A DNA stretch of 64,000 nucleotides from Hoeflea sp. (GCA_019084245.1 JAHRFE010000027.1:1-64000); one strand, 5' to 3'. Positions 39,028 to 48,841 are shown, numbered from the stretch's first letter. The notes: generated by a model not told the origin, from the sequence alone. Numbers and translations are program-made.

Positions 39028-42000
39028 GTGGGTGATGTGGAAAGTATCGATAGCGACGATGTGCTTGCGGAGGCATGTGCGCGGGTTGGAAGCGACCCGA
39101 ACCCGGCGTTCGTCAAGGATTCCGAGCTCCGATACGTAGCCGTCAACTCGGCCTATGCAGGATTGTGGGATTGCGAACCTGCCTCGCTCATCGGTCAGCA
39201 AAGCCATCAGCATTTTGATTCGATCGAACAGAACGACCGTGACGAGAAGGAGCGTCGCAGCCTGGTCTTTGGAAAAGATCAGGTCGCCCTGTTCGCGCAT
39301 CCCCTGAAGGGCGGGCGCTACCGCGTGCGCATCCACCGGAAGCGTCAATCGTCCGGAAAAATCTTCATCGTCGGACATTTCGAACCGATTGCCGGCGTTC
39401 GTTTCGAAACCGGACAGGAAAGCAAGGTGAAGCCGGACGCTGTCCATCCGGTGACCCCGAAAACGGTCGCCCCGACTTCGGACAGCCACACGTCTGAAGT
39501 GGCCATGCGCGGCGATTACCGGCTGCTTCAGGCGGCGATTGAAGCTGCGGCCCAGCCGATCGCGGTCTTTGACGCAAACGGCAGGATCGTGGCGGAAAGC
39601 CTTCCCCACAAGATCGCCACAGGTCCCTGGCGCGAAACTCAGCTGCCTGATGGTGGAAAGATGCGCTGGGCCGCCATGGATCAGTCAGCCGAGCGTCCCG
39701 ATCGCTCGGAGCCGCAACGCGGCGGTTCCGATATCACCATGCTCAACCGGTTCAATGAAATCTTCGACCGGCTCGAAGTCGGCATCGTGCTTTACGACCC
39801 GGACGATGTCCTGCTCTACGTCAATCCGGCGATGGATGCGATCACCGCACCGCACTACAGGCTCGAAGTCGGGCAACCCCTGCGGTCGGTGCTGGAGATC
39901 ACCTGCAACATCAAGGCCGAAGAAGATGCCGACGCCCGCAAAGCCTGGATCGAGAAGCGGCTCTCCGAGCATCGCGAATTCGGCAAGGCAACCGTCGAGC
40001 GGCTGAAGAATGGCCGTTGGATTCGCATCATCAACAAGGAACTCAACGACGGCTGCACCCTGGGCCTGCGGATCGATGTCACCGACCTCAAGCAGCGCGA
40101 GGGGGACCTGGAAAGCAAGGTCGCGGAGAATGAGCTGTTCCGCGCCATCCTGGATGAAATGCCGGTGTCGAGCTTCGTCAAGGACGAGCAATACCGCTAT
40201 ACCTATGTCAACCGGGCCCATGGAGAGCTCACCGGAATCTCCAGCGCCGAGATGATCGGCCGGGATGATTTTGCGATCTTTGGCGAACATGGCCAGGCCT
40301 TGCGGGATGCCGATGTCGAGGTCATGAACGGACAAGGGGTGATCGAGCGCGATGCGGACATCACCAACGCCAGGGGCGAGCCGCTCAAGCTGATTGACCG
40401 GAAAGTCGGGTTCACCGACCCCACGGGTCGGCGCTACCTGTTGGGCACCACGCTCGATGTGAGCGACATGAAGCGCCGCGAGGAAGAAGTCTTCGAGGCG
40501 CGGCGGCTGGCCGAGATCAACCGGTCGGACCTCGAGAGCGCCATCGACGCCATGCACATGGGCGTCGTGGTTGTCGACAGGGATCACAATGTCGAACTGG
40601 TCAACGATGCGTTCTTCCGGATCTGGAAAATCAAGGCGGACGACGCCTATCTCGGCGCACCTTTCCGGCGGCTGATAGACATCAACCGGCACAACGGAAT
40701 CTATCAGGTCGCCGAAGACAAGTTCGAGGATTACGTCACCAACCGGCTTGAGGAAATTCGTGGCGGGTATGTCGAACCGCGGGAATTTGCCCGCGCTGAT
40801 GGCAGGACAATGATCTATTCGGTTCGTGCTCTTTCCGAGGGCAAACGGATGATCTCCTATTTTGATGTCACCGAGCTCAAGCAGCGTGAGCAGGACCTTG
40901 TTCTTGCGCGGGCCGAGGTTGAGCGTGCCAGTGAACTGCTCAGCGGCGCTGCGGGCGCCATGGCCCAGGGCCTGCTGGTGACAAGCCAGGACACGATCCA
41001 GTTTACCAATGATGCCTTCTTCGAGATGCTTGACGTGCCGAAGGACTTGGCCGCACCCGGCTGCAGCATGGAACGATATTTTGATTTCTGCCATGCCCGT
41101 GGCGATTACGGACCGGATGAAGTCGCCAGGGAGGCGCGGGCAAAAATCACCGCGAGCCACCGAAACGGGATCGCCCATTCGCTGGAGCGCCAGGCCGGGG
41201 GGCGCTGGCTCAAGATTGACGCGAAACCATCATCGAACAACACGATGATCATCACCTATTCGGACATCACCGAAGCCAAGCAGCGCGAAGCCGAACTGAA
41301 GGAACTGCTTGGCAAGGCCGAGATCGCCGATCGCGCCAAGTCGGAATTTCTCGCCAATATGAGCCACGAGATCCGCACGCCGATGAACGGCGTTCTGGGC
41401 ATGGCGGAACTGCTGTCGAGGACCGAGCTTGATACCCGCCAGCGCACGTTTACGGACATCATCGTCAAGTCCGGCAATGCGCTGCTGACCATCATCAACG
41501 ACATTCTGGATTTCTCCAAGATCGACGCCGGACAATTGGTTCTTGATGAAGCGCCGTTCGACATGCGCGAGGCCGTCGAAGATGTTGCCGCATTGATCTC
41601 CAGCCGGGCCGCGGAACGCGACATTGAGCTGATTGTCCGCATTGATCCCGAGCTTCCCGCGCGTGTCATCGGCGACATGGGCCGCGTGCGCCAGATCATC
41701 ACGAACCTGGCAGGCAATGCCATCAAATTCACGGAAACCGGCCATGTTCTGATTGAACTTATCGGATCGGTGAATGCAGCCAATTTGCTCGATATGCAAC
41801 TCCGGGTCCGGGACACCGGGATTGGCATTCCGCAGGACAAGCTGGAAGCGGTGTTTGACAAGTTCTCGCAGGTGGACAATTCCTCGACCCGCCGCCATGA
41901 AGGGACCGGGCTTGGGCTGGCAATCACCTCGAGGTTGGTGAGCTTGATGAATGGCCGGATCCGGGCGGAAAGTTCGGTTGGCGAAGGCTCGGTGTTCACG

Positions 42001-43005
42001 GTCGAACTGACCATGCCGGTTGACGAGAATGCCGCCAAGGCCCGCATCGCCCCCATTGATGTCACGGGATCGAGGATCCTGGTGATCGACGACAATCCCG
42101 TCAATCGCGCCATTCTGAATGAACAACTGACCGCCTGGGGATTTGATGCCTGCGCGGCCGTTTCCGGCCAGGAGGGTCTTGATGTGCTCGAGGCGGCCAT
42201 TCGCCTGGATGTGCCGGTCGATGCCGTCATTCTCGATTATCACATGCCTGAGATGGACGGGGTGATGACCGCCCGCGCCATCCGCAAGACATTCGGCCCG
42301 GACAATCCGCCGATCATCATGTTGACCTCGATGGATCTCAAATCGTCTGATGCCGACATTCGAAAAGGCATTGTTCAAGAGACGCTGATGAAGCCTGCCC
42401 GCTCCTCGCTGCTGCTCGAAACCATTGTCGAGGTTCTGCAGATCGCCGGGCAGCGCCATGGCAAGGCAGCAGGCGGTAATACTCAGGTTCTCCCTCCAAA
42501 GCGCGGTCGGATGGCCCCCGCTTCGATGCCGCCCAAGCTGGTCCATTCGTCAGCTGGCGGCCCCCGCGCGACCGCGACTGCGGCCGCATCACCCCACAGC
42601 CGTCTTGACCTTCTCGTGGCTGAAGACAACGAGGTCAATCAGATCGTCTTCACGCAGATCCTCGAGGAACTCGGTGTGCGCTATCAGATTGCCGACAATG
42701 GCGGCACCGCTTTCGAGCTGTGGAAAAGCCATCGCCCGGCGCTTGTGCTTATGGATGTGTCGATGCCGGTGATGAACGGCCATCAGGCCACCCAGGCGAT
42801 CCGCGAGGCGGAAGCCGCAGATCCAGAGCTTGGCCATACGCCTGTCATCGGCGTGACCGCCCATGCCCTGACCGGTGACCGCGAGCGCTGCATGGAAGCC
42901 GGCATGGATGATTACCTGTCCAAGCCGATCAGCCCGGAGAAGCTCGAGGCAAAGATCCGGGAATGGCTGCCGGCCGACATCGCAGCGAAGATCAATCAGA
43001 GTTGA
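39028..43005 (+). CDS. Multi-PAS hybrid histidine kinase with two receiver domains
   Basis: This 1325-residue kinase has no transmembrane segment. Five PAS-like modules occupy roughly residues 20-110, 240-360, 365-490, 500-615 and 630-755. The H-box FLANMSHEIRTPMNG follows with the phosphorylated His780. The ATPase has N-box NLAGNAIKF, DTGIGIP and GTGLGLA. Two receivers end the protein, with phospho-acceptor Asp1070 (LDYHMPEMDG) and Asp1243 (MDVSMPVMNG). No HPt domain or partner regulator lies nearby, so phosphotransfer must go to a protein elsewhere. The start is GTG 39028 after GGGGGG. The 3' end overlaps the convergent mnmD by 14 nt. Confidence 0.93.
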   Translation: MGDVESIDSDDVLAEACARVGSDPNPAFVKDSELRYVAVNSAYAGLWDCEPASLIGQQSHQHFDSIEQNDRDEKERRSLVFGKDQVALFAHPLKGGRYRVRIHRKRQSSGKIFIVGHFEPIAGVRFETGQESKVKPDAVHPVTPKTVAPTSDSHTSEVAMRGDYRLLQAAIEAAAQPIAVFDANGRIVAESLPHKIATGPWRETQLPDGGKMRWAAMDQSAERPDRSEPQRGGSDITMLNRFNEIFDRLEVGIVLYDPDDVLLYVNPAMDAITAPHYRLEVGQPLRSVLEITCNIKAEEDADARKAWIEKRLSEHREFGKATVERLKNGRWIRIINKELNDGCTLGLRIDVTDLKQREGDLESKVAENELFRAILDEMPVSSFVKDEQYRYTYVNRAHGELTGISSAEMIGRDDFAIFGEHGQALRDADVEVMNGQGVIERDADITNARGEPLKLIDRKVGFTDPTGRRYLLGTTLDVSDMKRREEEVFEARRLAEINRSDLESAIDAMHMGVVVVDRDHNVELVNDAFFRIWKIKADDAYLGAPFRRLIDINRHNGIYQVAEDKFEDYVTNRLEEIRGGYVEPREFARADGRTMIYSVRALSEGKRMISYFDVTELKQREQDLVLARAEVERASELLSGAAGAMAQGLLVTSQDTIQFTNDAFFEMLDVPKDLAAPGCSMERYFDFCHARGDYGPDEVAREARAKITASHRNGIAHSLERQAGGRWLKIDAKPSSNNTMIITYSDITEAKQREAELKELLGKAEIADRAKSEFLANMSHEIRTPMNGVLGMAELLSRTELDTRQRTFTDIIVKSGNALLTIINDILDFSKIDAGQLVLDEAPFDMREAVEDVAALISSRAAERDIELIVRIDPELPARVIGDMGRVRQIITNLAGNAIKFTETGHVLIELIGSVNAANLLDMQLRVRDTGIGIPQDKLEAVFDKFSQVDNSSTRRHEGTGLGLAITSRLVSLMNGRIRAESSVGEGSVFTVELTMPVDENAAKARIAPIDVTGSRILVIDDNPVNRAILNEQLTAWGFDACAAVSGQEGLDVLEAAIRLDVPVDAVILDYHMPEMDGVMTARAIRKTFGPDNPPIIMLTSMDLKSSDADIRKGIVQETLMKPARSSLLLETIVEVLQIAGQRHGKAAGGNTQVLPPKRGRMAPASMPPKLVHSSAGGPRATATAAASPHSRLDLLVAEDNEVNQIVFTQILEELGVRYQIADNGGTAFELWKSHRPALVLMDVSMPVMNGHQATQAIREAEAADPELGHTPVIGVTAHALTGDRERCMEAGMDDYLSKPISPEKLEAKIREWLPADIAAKINQS

Positions 43006-43744
43006 TATCAGGCCTGCCGAGAACGCCCGCGCTCATGTCGCGCTTGCCCACATGGCCCGGGCGTTTTTCCACGCTGAAACCGGCGGCCTGCAAATTCCGA
43101 CGCACCCAGCCGGCTGCCGAATAGGTGGCGAAGGTTCCGCCCTCCGCCGTTCGGCCCGCCACCAGGCGCATCAGCTCCGCTGACCACATCTCAGGATTGC
43201 GTGCGGGCGAAAATCCATCGAGGTACCAGGCGTCCGCCTCAAAGCGCGTCTTTTCCAGCATGTCCAGCGCCAGGCCAACATGAACATGGAGGCGGACCGA
43301 TCCTCCGGTGCCTTCAAAGTCAATGCTTATGCCTGCCGCCGGATCCTCAGGCCATGCCGCCGCCAGCCTTGAGGATTTCTGAGCCAGATCCGGCCAGGCG
43401 GACAGGGCGCGGACCATGTCCCTGCGTTCGAGCGGGTGCAGTTCGAACGAATGAAAATCCAGCGATGCGCCTTCCACAACGGTCGTTTCCCAGGCCGACC
43501 AGGTCTCGAGAAAATTGAGCCCGGTGCCAAATCCAAGTTCGCCGATGATGAAATGCGACCTGCCGGCAAAGCGTCCGGGCAGGCCGTTGCCGCCCAGAAA
43601 CACGTGCCGGCATTCGGCCCGGCCATCGGCGCGGGAATAATAGAAGTCGCCAAATTCCTCCGAATAGGGCATATCGCCTTCGTGCCAGGACAGCTCTGCG
43701 GGCTGTCCGGCCGTGTCATTATCCGGGGCAGAAGGATCGATCAT
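42992..43744 (-). CDS. mnmD: MnmD-type tRNA methyltransferase (stand-alone MnmC methyltransferase domain)
   Basis: This 250-residue protein corresponds to the methyltransferase half of MnmC, which methylates 5-aminomethyl-2-thiouridine at the tRNA wobble position with S-adenosylmethionine. Family marks are FGDFYYSRADG with the following VFLGGNGLPGRF, the SAM motif IGELGFGTGLNFLETW, and YLDGFSPARNPEMWS. Its ATG at 43744 overlaps the ATG of the divergent FAD oxidoreductase gene by 2 nt, and no ribosome-binding site is visible before it, so it may be leaderless. In many bacteria the two activities are fused in one MnmC. Confidence 0.88.
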   Translation of the reverse strand: MIDPSAPDNDTAGQPAELSWHEGDMPYSEEFGDFYYSRADGRAECRHVFLGGNGLPGRFAGRSHFIIGELGFGTGLNFLETWSAWETTVVEGASLDFHSFELHPLERRDMVRALSAWPDLAQKSSRLAAAWPEDPAAGISIDFEGTGGSVRLHVHVGLALDMLEKTRFEADAWYLDGFSPARNPEMWSAELMRLVAGRTAEGGTFATYSAAGWVRRNLQAAGFSVEKRPGHVGKRDMSAGVLGRPDINSD

Positions 43745-44924
43745 GGCTGTTGCCGATAGCGGCGTGGGGCGCAGCGGTCAAGCGCCCGATCTCCTGATCG
43801 CCGGCGCCGGCGTGGCGGGACTGTGGCTGACGGTGAAGGCTGCGCGCGCCGGTCTGTCGGTCCTGCTGGTCGAGCCCGGCAATCCCGGCTGCGGCGCCAG
43901 CGGCGGCTTCCTGGGCGCACTGATGCCGCACAGCCCCGAACGCTGGAACGGAAAGAAGGACTTCCAGTTCAAGGCGCTGGTGGACCTTGAAGAGGAAGTG
44001 GCGCGGCTCGAATCGGAAACTGGCGCGCTGTGCGGCTATCGCCGTGTCGGGCGGATCCTGCCACTGACTTCGGAGCGCGGGCGGGCCGCAGCACTCGATC
44101 AGATTGCAGACGCCCGCACCAATTGGGGAGATCGTTTCAGCTATGAGGTGCATCACGCACCTGAAAGGAGCGGCTGGCCGGACATGCTGCGCGCACCGCA
44201 CGGGGTTGTTCATGAAAGGCTGTCGGCCAGGCTGTCTCCGCCGGGACTGATCGGGGCGCTGCTGTCGAGCCTTGCCGTGACGCCCAATGTCGAGCTGCGC
44301 CTGGGCGTCGGTGTGATGGATGTCATCCCCGGTGAGCACAAGGCGCGCCTGTCTGACGGCTCGATGGTGAACTACGGGCATATCGCACTTGCCAACGGTG
44401 TGGATGCATTTCCCCTGATCGCCCGCGCGGCAGGGCTGCCAGCCAATTCTCTGGGCGGCGGCGTCAAGGGCCAGGCGGCGCTGCTGGACGCCAGGGCGTC
44501 GCCCGATCTGCCGCTGGTCTATGACGACGGCATCTATGTGATTGTCCATGAGAACGGTCACGTTGCCGTAGGCTCGACAAGCGAACGGGAATTCGACGAC
44601 CCGGTCAGCACGGACGGTCAACTCGATGAAATCGTCAAACGGGCGCGCAAGCTCTGCCCGGTTATCAAGCACGCGCCTGTCATCCGTCGCTGGGCCGGGG
44701 TGCGGCCCCGCGCCATCGGCCGCGATCCGATGCTTGGTCCTGTTCCGGGCGCGCCAAATGTTCTGGCCATGGCCGGCGGCTTCAAGATCAGCTTCGGCAT
44801 CGCCCATCGGATGGCCGATTGCCTGGTCGCCGGCATCACCGGGTCGGCGGGACCGGCAATTCCGCAGAGCTTTGCCGTGGAATATCATGCCGCCAAGGCG
44901 GCCGGTAAAACGGCGGCGAACTGA
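43743..44924 (+). CDS. FAD-dependent oxidoreductase, likely the MnmC oxidoreductase half
   Basis: This 393-residue DAO-family flavoprotein has the FAD motif LIAGAGVAGLWLTVKAARAG at residues ~18-37 and the segment GCGASGGFLGALMPHSPERWN, which resembles the MnmC FAD domain (removal of carboxymethyl from cmnm5s2U). The C-terminal PVIRRWAGVRPRAIGRDPM and LAMAGGFKISFGIAHRMAD support the same assignment. It is divergent to mnmD with overlapping starts, and ATG 43743 has AAGGA upstream. It could instead be a general amine oxidase, but adjacency to mnmD makes the tRNA role more likely. Confidence 0.75.
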   Translation: MAVADSGVGRSGQAPDLLIAGAGVAGLWLTVKAARAGLSVLLVEPGNPGCGASGGFLGALMPHSPERWNGKKDFQFKALVDLEEEVARLESETGALCGYRRVGRILPLTSERGRAAALDQIADARTNWGDRFSYEVHHAPERSGWPDMLRAPHGVVHERLSARLSPPGLIGALLSSLAVTPNVELRLGVGVMDVIPGEHKARLSDGSMVNYGHIALANGVDAFPLIARAAGLPANSLGGGVKGQAALLDARASPDLPLVYDDGIYVIVHENGHVAVGSTSEREFDDPVSTDGQLDEIVKRARKLCPVIKHAPVIRRWAGVRPRAIGRDPMLGPVPGAPNVLAMAGGFKISFGIAHRMADCLVAGITGSAGPAIPQSFAVEYHAAKAAGKTAAN

Positions 44925-45020
44925 ATTCGCCGCAACAGTTTGCGGTTTTTCTTTGAAGTCGAGGTCTCGACTTTTGAAGCTGTGCTGGTACCGTTCGCCG
45001 CATTGCAAATGGATGAATTC

Positions 45021-45944
45021 ATGAGTGATACACAATATCCCCGCGACCTGATCGGCTATGGCCGGACGCCGCCGGACCCTGAGTGGCCGGGCGGCACCCA
45101 TTGCGCCGTCCAGTTCGTGGTTAATTACGAAGAGGGCGGTGAAAGCTCGATCCTCGATGGCGATCCGGCATCGGAATCGCTGCTGTCGGAGATCGTCGGC
45201 GCGCAGCCCTGGCCCGGCCAGCGCAACACCAACATGGAATCGCTTTACGAGTACGGCTCGCGTGCCGGTTTCTGGCGGCTCTGGCGGATGTTTACCGAGC
45301 GCGAGATGCCTGTCACGGTCTACGGCGTGGCGCTCGCCATGCAGCGCAATCCCGAAGCCGTTGCGGCGATGAAGGAAGCCGGTTGGGAGATCGCTAGCCA
45401 CGGCCTGCGCTGGCTCGAATACAAGGATTTCTCCGAAGAAGAAGAGCGCCGCCACATCGCGGATTGCGTCCGCATCCACACCGAAGTGACGGGATCGCGC
45501 CCCTTGGGCATCTATCAGGGCAAGCCCTCGGTCAACACCTTGCGGCTCGTGATGGAGGAGGGCGGCTTCGTCTATTCCGCCGATTCCTATGCCGATGAAT
45601 TGCCCTATTGGGTCGACGGACCCAAAGGCCCGCATCTGATCGTGCCCTATACGCTCGACGCCAACGACATGCGTTTCGCCACGCCGCAGGGTTTCAACTC
45701 CGGCGATCAGTTTTTCAGCTACCTCAAGGATACGTTCGATGTGCTGATGGCCGAAGGCGCCGCGGGCAGCCCGAAGATGATGTCGGTGGGCCTCCATTGC
45801 CGCCTGGTGGGCAGGCCCGGCCGCGCCGCGGCTCTGGCGCGGTTTCTCGATTATGTCGCCTCGCACGATAAGGCCTGGGTCACGCGCCGCATCGATATCG
45901 CCAATCACTGGCATGCCCATCACCATCCGGAGAGCAGTCGATGA
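45021..45944 (+). CDS. puuE: Allantoinase PuuE (polysaccharide-deacetylase fold)
   Basis: This 307-residue NodB-fold enzyme opens the ring of allantoin to allantoate. Family features are YPRDLIGYGRTPPDPEWPGG at the start, VNYEEGGESSILDGD, GAQPWPGQRN, EIASHGLRWLEYKDF and MSVGLHCRLVGRPGR. PuuE is unrelated to the metal-dependent amidohydrolase allantoinase. ATG 45021 is taken as start; ATG 45009 is also possible. It begins the plus-strand allantoin operon and overlaps uraD as ATGA. Confidence 0.93.
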   Translation: MSDTQYPRDLIGYGRTPPDPEWPGGTHCAVQFVVNYEEGGESSILDGDPASESLLSEIVGAQPWPGQRNTNMESLYEYGSRAGFWRLWRMFTEREMPVTVYGVALAMQRNPEAVAAMKEAGWEIASHGLRWLEYKDFSEEEERRHIADCVRIHTEVTGSRPLGIYQGKPSVNTLRLVMEEGGFVYSADSYADELPYWVDGPKGPHLIVPYTLDANDMRFATPQGFNSGDQFFSYLKDTFDVLMAEGAAGSPKMMSVGLHCRLVGRPGRAAALARFLDYVASHDKAWVTRRIDIANHWHAHHHPESSR

Positions 45945-46435
45945 CCCGCAGTGAATTTGTCGACCTGTTTGGCGGCGTGTTCGAGCATTCGCCCTTCATT
46001 GCCGAGCGGGCCTATGATCATGGCCGCATCGTGCCGCCGCTGAAGGCCGGTCCGGTGCATGAAGCGCTCTGCGCCGAGTTCCGCTCCACGACCCACGACG
46101 AGCGCCTGGGCGTGCTGCTTGCGCATCCGGATCTGGCGGGCAAGCTGGCGATCGCGGGCGAACTGACCGCCCAATCGAAATCCGAGCAGGCGGGCGCCGG
46201 GCTCGACCGGCTGAGTGAGGAAGAATACGCCCGCTTCACCGAACTCAACACGCATTATGTGCGCGATTTCGGCTTTCCCTTCATCATCGCGGTCAAGGGG
46301 CTGACCAAGGAGGATATTCTTGGCAACTTCGAGGCCCGGATCATCAATGATCGAGCCACCGAGTTTGAAACCGCTTGCACGGAAGTCGAAAAGATCGCCG
46401 GCTTTCGCGTGGCCGCGATTCTGCCGGATGCGTGA
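45941..46435 (+). CDS. uraD: OHCU decarboxylase UraD
   Basis: This 164-residue enzyme decarboxylates 2-oxo-4-hydroxy-4-carboxy-5-ureidoimidazoline to (S)-allantoin, the last step of urate breakdown. Family features are FGGVFEHSPFIAERAY, LLAHPDLAGKLAIAGELTAQS with its catalytic histidine upstream of the PDLAG motif, and YVRDFGFPFIIAVKG. It overlaps puuE by ATGA and precedes allA by a few bases, so the four-gene set puuE-uraD-allA-uraH is one transcript. Confidence 0.95.
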   Translation: MTRSEFVDLFGGVFEHSPFIAERAYDHGRIVPPLKAGPVHEALCAEFRSTTHDERLGVLLAHPDLAGKLAIAGELTAQSKSEQAGAGLDRLSEEEYARFTELNTHYVRDFGFPFIIAVKGLTKEDILGNFEARIINDRATEFETACTEVEKIAGFRVAAILPDA

Positions 46436-46441
46436 CGCGTG

Positions 46442-46936
46442 ATGCAAAAGCTTGAACTCGAACCGCTGACAGCCGAAGCCTTCGCCCCGTTTGGAACAGT
46501 GATGGATATCGGCGCCGCCGAAAAACGCATGATCAATGGCGGCACCACCGAACGCTTTCACGCGCTCGCCCTGGCCGACACGGAAAGCGAGGGCGGCCGC
46601 ACCATCCTGTCGCTGTTTCGTGGGCAACCCCGCGCGTTTCCCTACGCAGTCGCCATGATGGAGCGCCATCCGCTCGGTAGCCAGGCTTTCTTTCCGGTGA
46701 CGCCGCGGCCCTGGATCGCGATTGTGGCGCCCGATGCGGGCGGCAAGCCGGGACAGCCGCGCGCATTCATGGTTCCGGAGGATGTGGGCGTGCAGTACGC
46801 CGTCAATGTCTGGCATCATCCGCTGATCGCGGTGGGTGAGGTGAGCGATTTTCTGGTGATGGATCGCGAAGGCGGCGTCAATCTCGAAGAAGCAAGCTAT
46901 GAGCAGCCGTTTCTCATCCTAGAACCGGCCAACTGA
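46442..46936 (+). CDS. allA: Ureidoglycolate lyase AllA
   Basis: This 164-residue cupin-fold enzyme splits ureidoglycolate into glyoxylate and urea. Family features are [17 protein letters not shown], the [25 protein letters not shown] segment (a core of the family), and [15 protein letters not shown]. The start may be GTG 46439 or ATG 46442. The urea released links this operon to the urease genes 14-24 kb upstream. Confidence 0.93.
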   Translation: MQKLELEPLTAEAFAPFGTVMDIGAAEKRMINGGTTERFHALALADTESEGGRTILSLFRGQPRAFPYAVAMMERHPLGSQAFFPVTPRPWIAIVAPDAGGKPGQPRAFMVPEDVGVQYAVNVWHHPLIAVGEVSDFLVMDREGGVNLEEASYEQPFLILEPAN

Positions 46937-46961
46937 CCGCCAACTGACCAGGGAGACGCCA

Positions 46962-47336
46962 ATGTCCGCTCAACCGCTTCCAACCGGACGCCTCACCACC
47001 CACGTGCTTGACACCGCCCGCGGCGCTCCCGCAGCCGGAATGGTGATCGAACTCCTTCGGGTCGAAGGCCTTGAGCATCATCTGCTCAAGACTGTGCGCA
47101 CCAACGATGACGGCCGGGTCGATGCACCGCTGCTTGGCGGCATGGACATCGCCACGGGTGTTTACGAGTTGCGGTTTCACGCAGGCGATTATCTGCGCTC
47201 CGCCGGAACGGCCTTGCCGGACCCGGCATTTCTCGACGTGATCCCGATCCGCTTCGGCATCGCCGACGCCAATGCGCATTATCATGTGCCGCTACTGATC
47301 TCCCCCTACAGCTATTCGACCTATCGCGGCAGCTGA
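46962..47336 (+). CDS. uraH: 5-hydroxyisourate hydrolase UraH/HiuH (transthyretin-like)
   Basis: This 124-residue transthyretin-related protein hydrolyses 5-hydroxyisourate to OHCU. The family ends are intact: [17 protein letters not shown] near the N terminus and the C-terminal tetrapeptide YRGS after [15 protein letters not shown]. The catalytic His and Arg of these motifs are present. AGGGAG precedes the ATG. It is the last gene of the plus-strand allantoin operon. Confidence 0.96.
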   Translation: MSAQPLPTGRLTTHVLDTARGAPAAGMVIELLRVEGLEHHLLKTVRTNDDGRVDAPLLGGMDIATGVYELRFHAGDYLRSAGTALPDPAFLDVIPIRFGIADANAHYHVPLLISPYSYSTYRGS

Positions 47337-47530
47337 TGCGGCGCGATGCGCGTCTTTGCTGCGAGCGAGAGGTCATTGGGAAAAAGCCGCGGGGGAGAAA
47401 AAGCAAAAGCCGCGTGGCAGTACATCCGTGCTCACGCGACTTTAAAAGCAACCCTTGAAAGGATCGCTGCTGACAAACAGCTTGCAGCAAGAGAGTTAAC
47501 GAAAAGTTAAGACGGAAATATGACGGCGAT

Positions 47531-48841
47531 TCAATTTGTTGCCGATCTCGTCTGAACCGCCTTTCCGGCCACATAGACATGCCGCACAGCGCGGTCGTCT
47601 CCCATCGTCTGCAGCAGGAACAACTCCTCTTCCAGCGTTTCCACCGTCTCCATGCGGATGGCCATCGCCGGTGTCGCGCCCGCGTCAAGCGCGATGATGT
47701 CGGCGTCGGTGCCCGGTTCCAGCGTTCCGATCTGGTTCACCAGCCCCAGGGCCTCGGCATTGCCGCGGGTGGCCTGCCAGAAACTCTCGAGTGGCGGCAG
47801 CCGGTTGTTGCGCAATTGCTGGATCTTGTAGGCCTCGTCCATCGTCCTGAGCATCGAGTAGCTCGACCCGCCGCCGATATCGGTGGCGATCGCGGTGCGT
47901 ACCCCATGCTCCTTGAGCCGCTTGAGATCAAAGAGGCCCGACCCCAGAAACAGGTTGGACGTCGGGCAATGCACCGCCACGGCTCCTGCATCGGCGATGG
48001 CATCCATCTCCCGGTCCGACAGATGGATGGCGTGGCCCAGCAGCATCTTGCGGGTCAACAGGCCATGGCGCGCATAGACATCGGTATAGTCCTGCGCCTC
48101 CGGGAAGAGCTCCATCGTGTAGGCGATCTCGGCGTTGTTCTCCGACAGGTGCGTCTGGATCAAGAGGTCCGGATGCTCGCGCGCAAGCGTGCCTGCGGCT
48201 TCCAGTTGCGCGGGGCTTGATGTGATGGCGAAACGCGGCGTGATCGCGACATGATTGCGGCCCTTGCCGTGCCAGGCCGCGATCACCGCCTTGGTGTCGT
48301 CATAGCCCGATTGTGCGGTGTCGGTCAGGGCGGCGGGAGCATTGCGGTCCATCATCACCTTGCTGCCGACCATCAGCAGGTTGCGGCGTGTAGCTTCCGT
48401 GAAGAAGGCATCCGCCGAGCCCTTGTGCACCGAGCAATAGGCCGCAGCGGTGGTCGTGCCGTGGCGCAGCAGCTCGTCAAAAAACAGCCTGGCGAAACGG
48501 GCCGCGTGAGCCGCGTCGGCGAATTTCTGTTCCTCGACAAAAGTGTAGGTGTTGAGCCATTCCAGCAGATTTGCGGCGTAGCTCGCCGTCACCTGCATCT
48601 GCGGGAAATGAATATGCGGATCGATGAAGCCTGCCATCAGAATGAGCGGCCGGTGATCGATCACCTCGACGCCCAACGGAGAGTTGAGCCGGATCTCGTC
48701 ATAGACCCCGCACGCCGAAATCCGCCCGTTCTCGACAAGCACCGCGCCGTCTTCCTCGAACAAGTAGCTTTTATGGTCATCGCGTGCCTGCGGCCGCGAT
48801 CTGAAACTGAGCACCCGCCCGCGCAACAGTCGTGCGCTCAT
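47531..48841 (-). CDS. guaD: Guanine deaminase GuaD
   Basis: This 436-residue amidohydrolase converts guanine to xanthine and ammonia. Zinc ligands and active-site motifs are visible: FIDPHIHFPQMQ, LLRHGTTTAAAYCSVHKGS, IQTHLSEN, HAIHLSDRE and TDIGGGSSYSM. The length is usual. Its ATG overlaps the stop of the upstream urate oxidase gene by ATGA... read on the minus strand puuD lies downstream of guaD, so guaD is translated first and puuD is coupled to it. Confidence 0.94.
   Translation of the reverse strand: MSARLLRGRVLSFRSRPQARDDHKSYLFEEDGAVLVENGRISACGVYDEIRLNSPLGVEVIDHRPLILMAGFIDPHIHFPQMQVTASYAANLLEWLNTYTFVEEQKFADAAHAARFARLFFDELLRHGTTTAAAYCSVHKGSADAFFTEATRRNLLMVGSKVMMDRNAPAALTDTAQSGYDDTKAVIAAWHGKGRNHVAITPRFAITSSPAQLEAAGTLAREHPDLLIQTHLSENNAEIAYTMELFPEAQDYTDVYARHGLLTRKMLLGHAIHLSDREMDAIADAGAVAVHCPTSNLFLGSGLFDLKRLKEHGVRTAIATDIGGGSSYSMLRTMDEAYKIQQLRNNRLPPLESFWQATRGNAEALGLVNQIGTLEPGTDADIIALDAGATPAMAIRMETVETLEEELFLLQTMGDDRAVRHVYVAGKAVQTRSATN

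Noticed and set aside
43719-45926. A 735-codon minus-strand open frame
   Set aside because: It is the shadow of the FAD oxidoreductase and puuE genes and has no recognisable motif.
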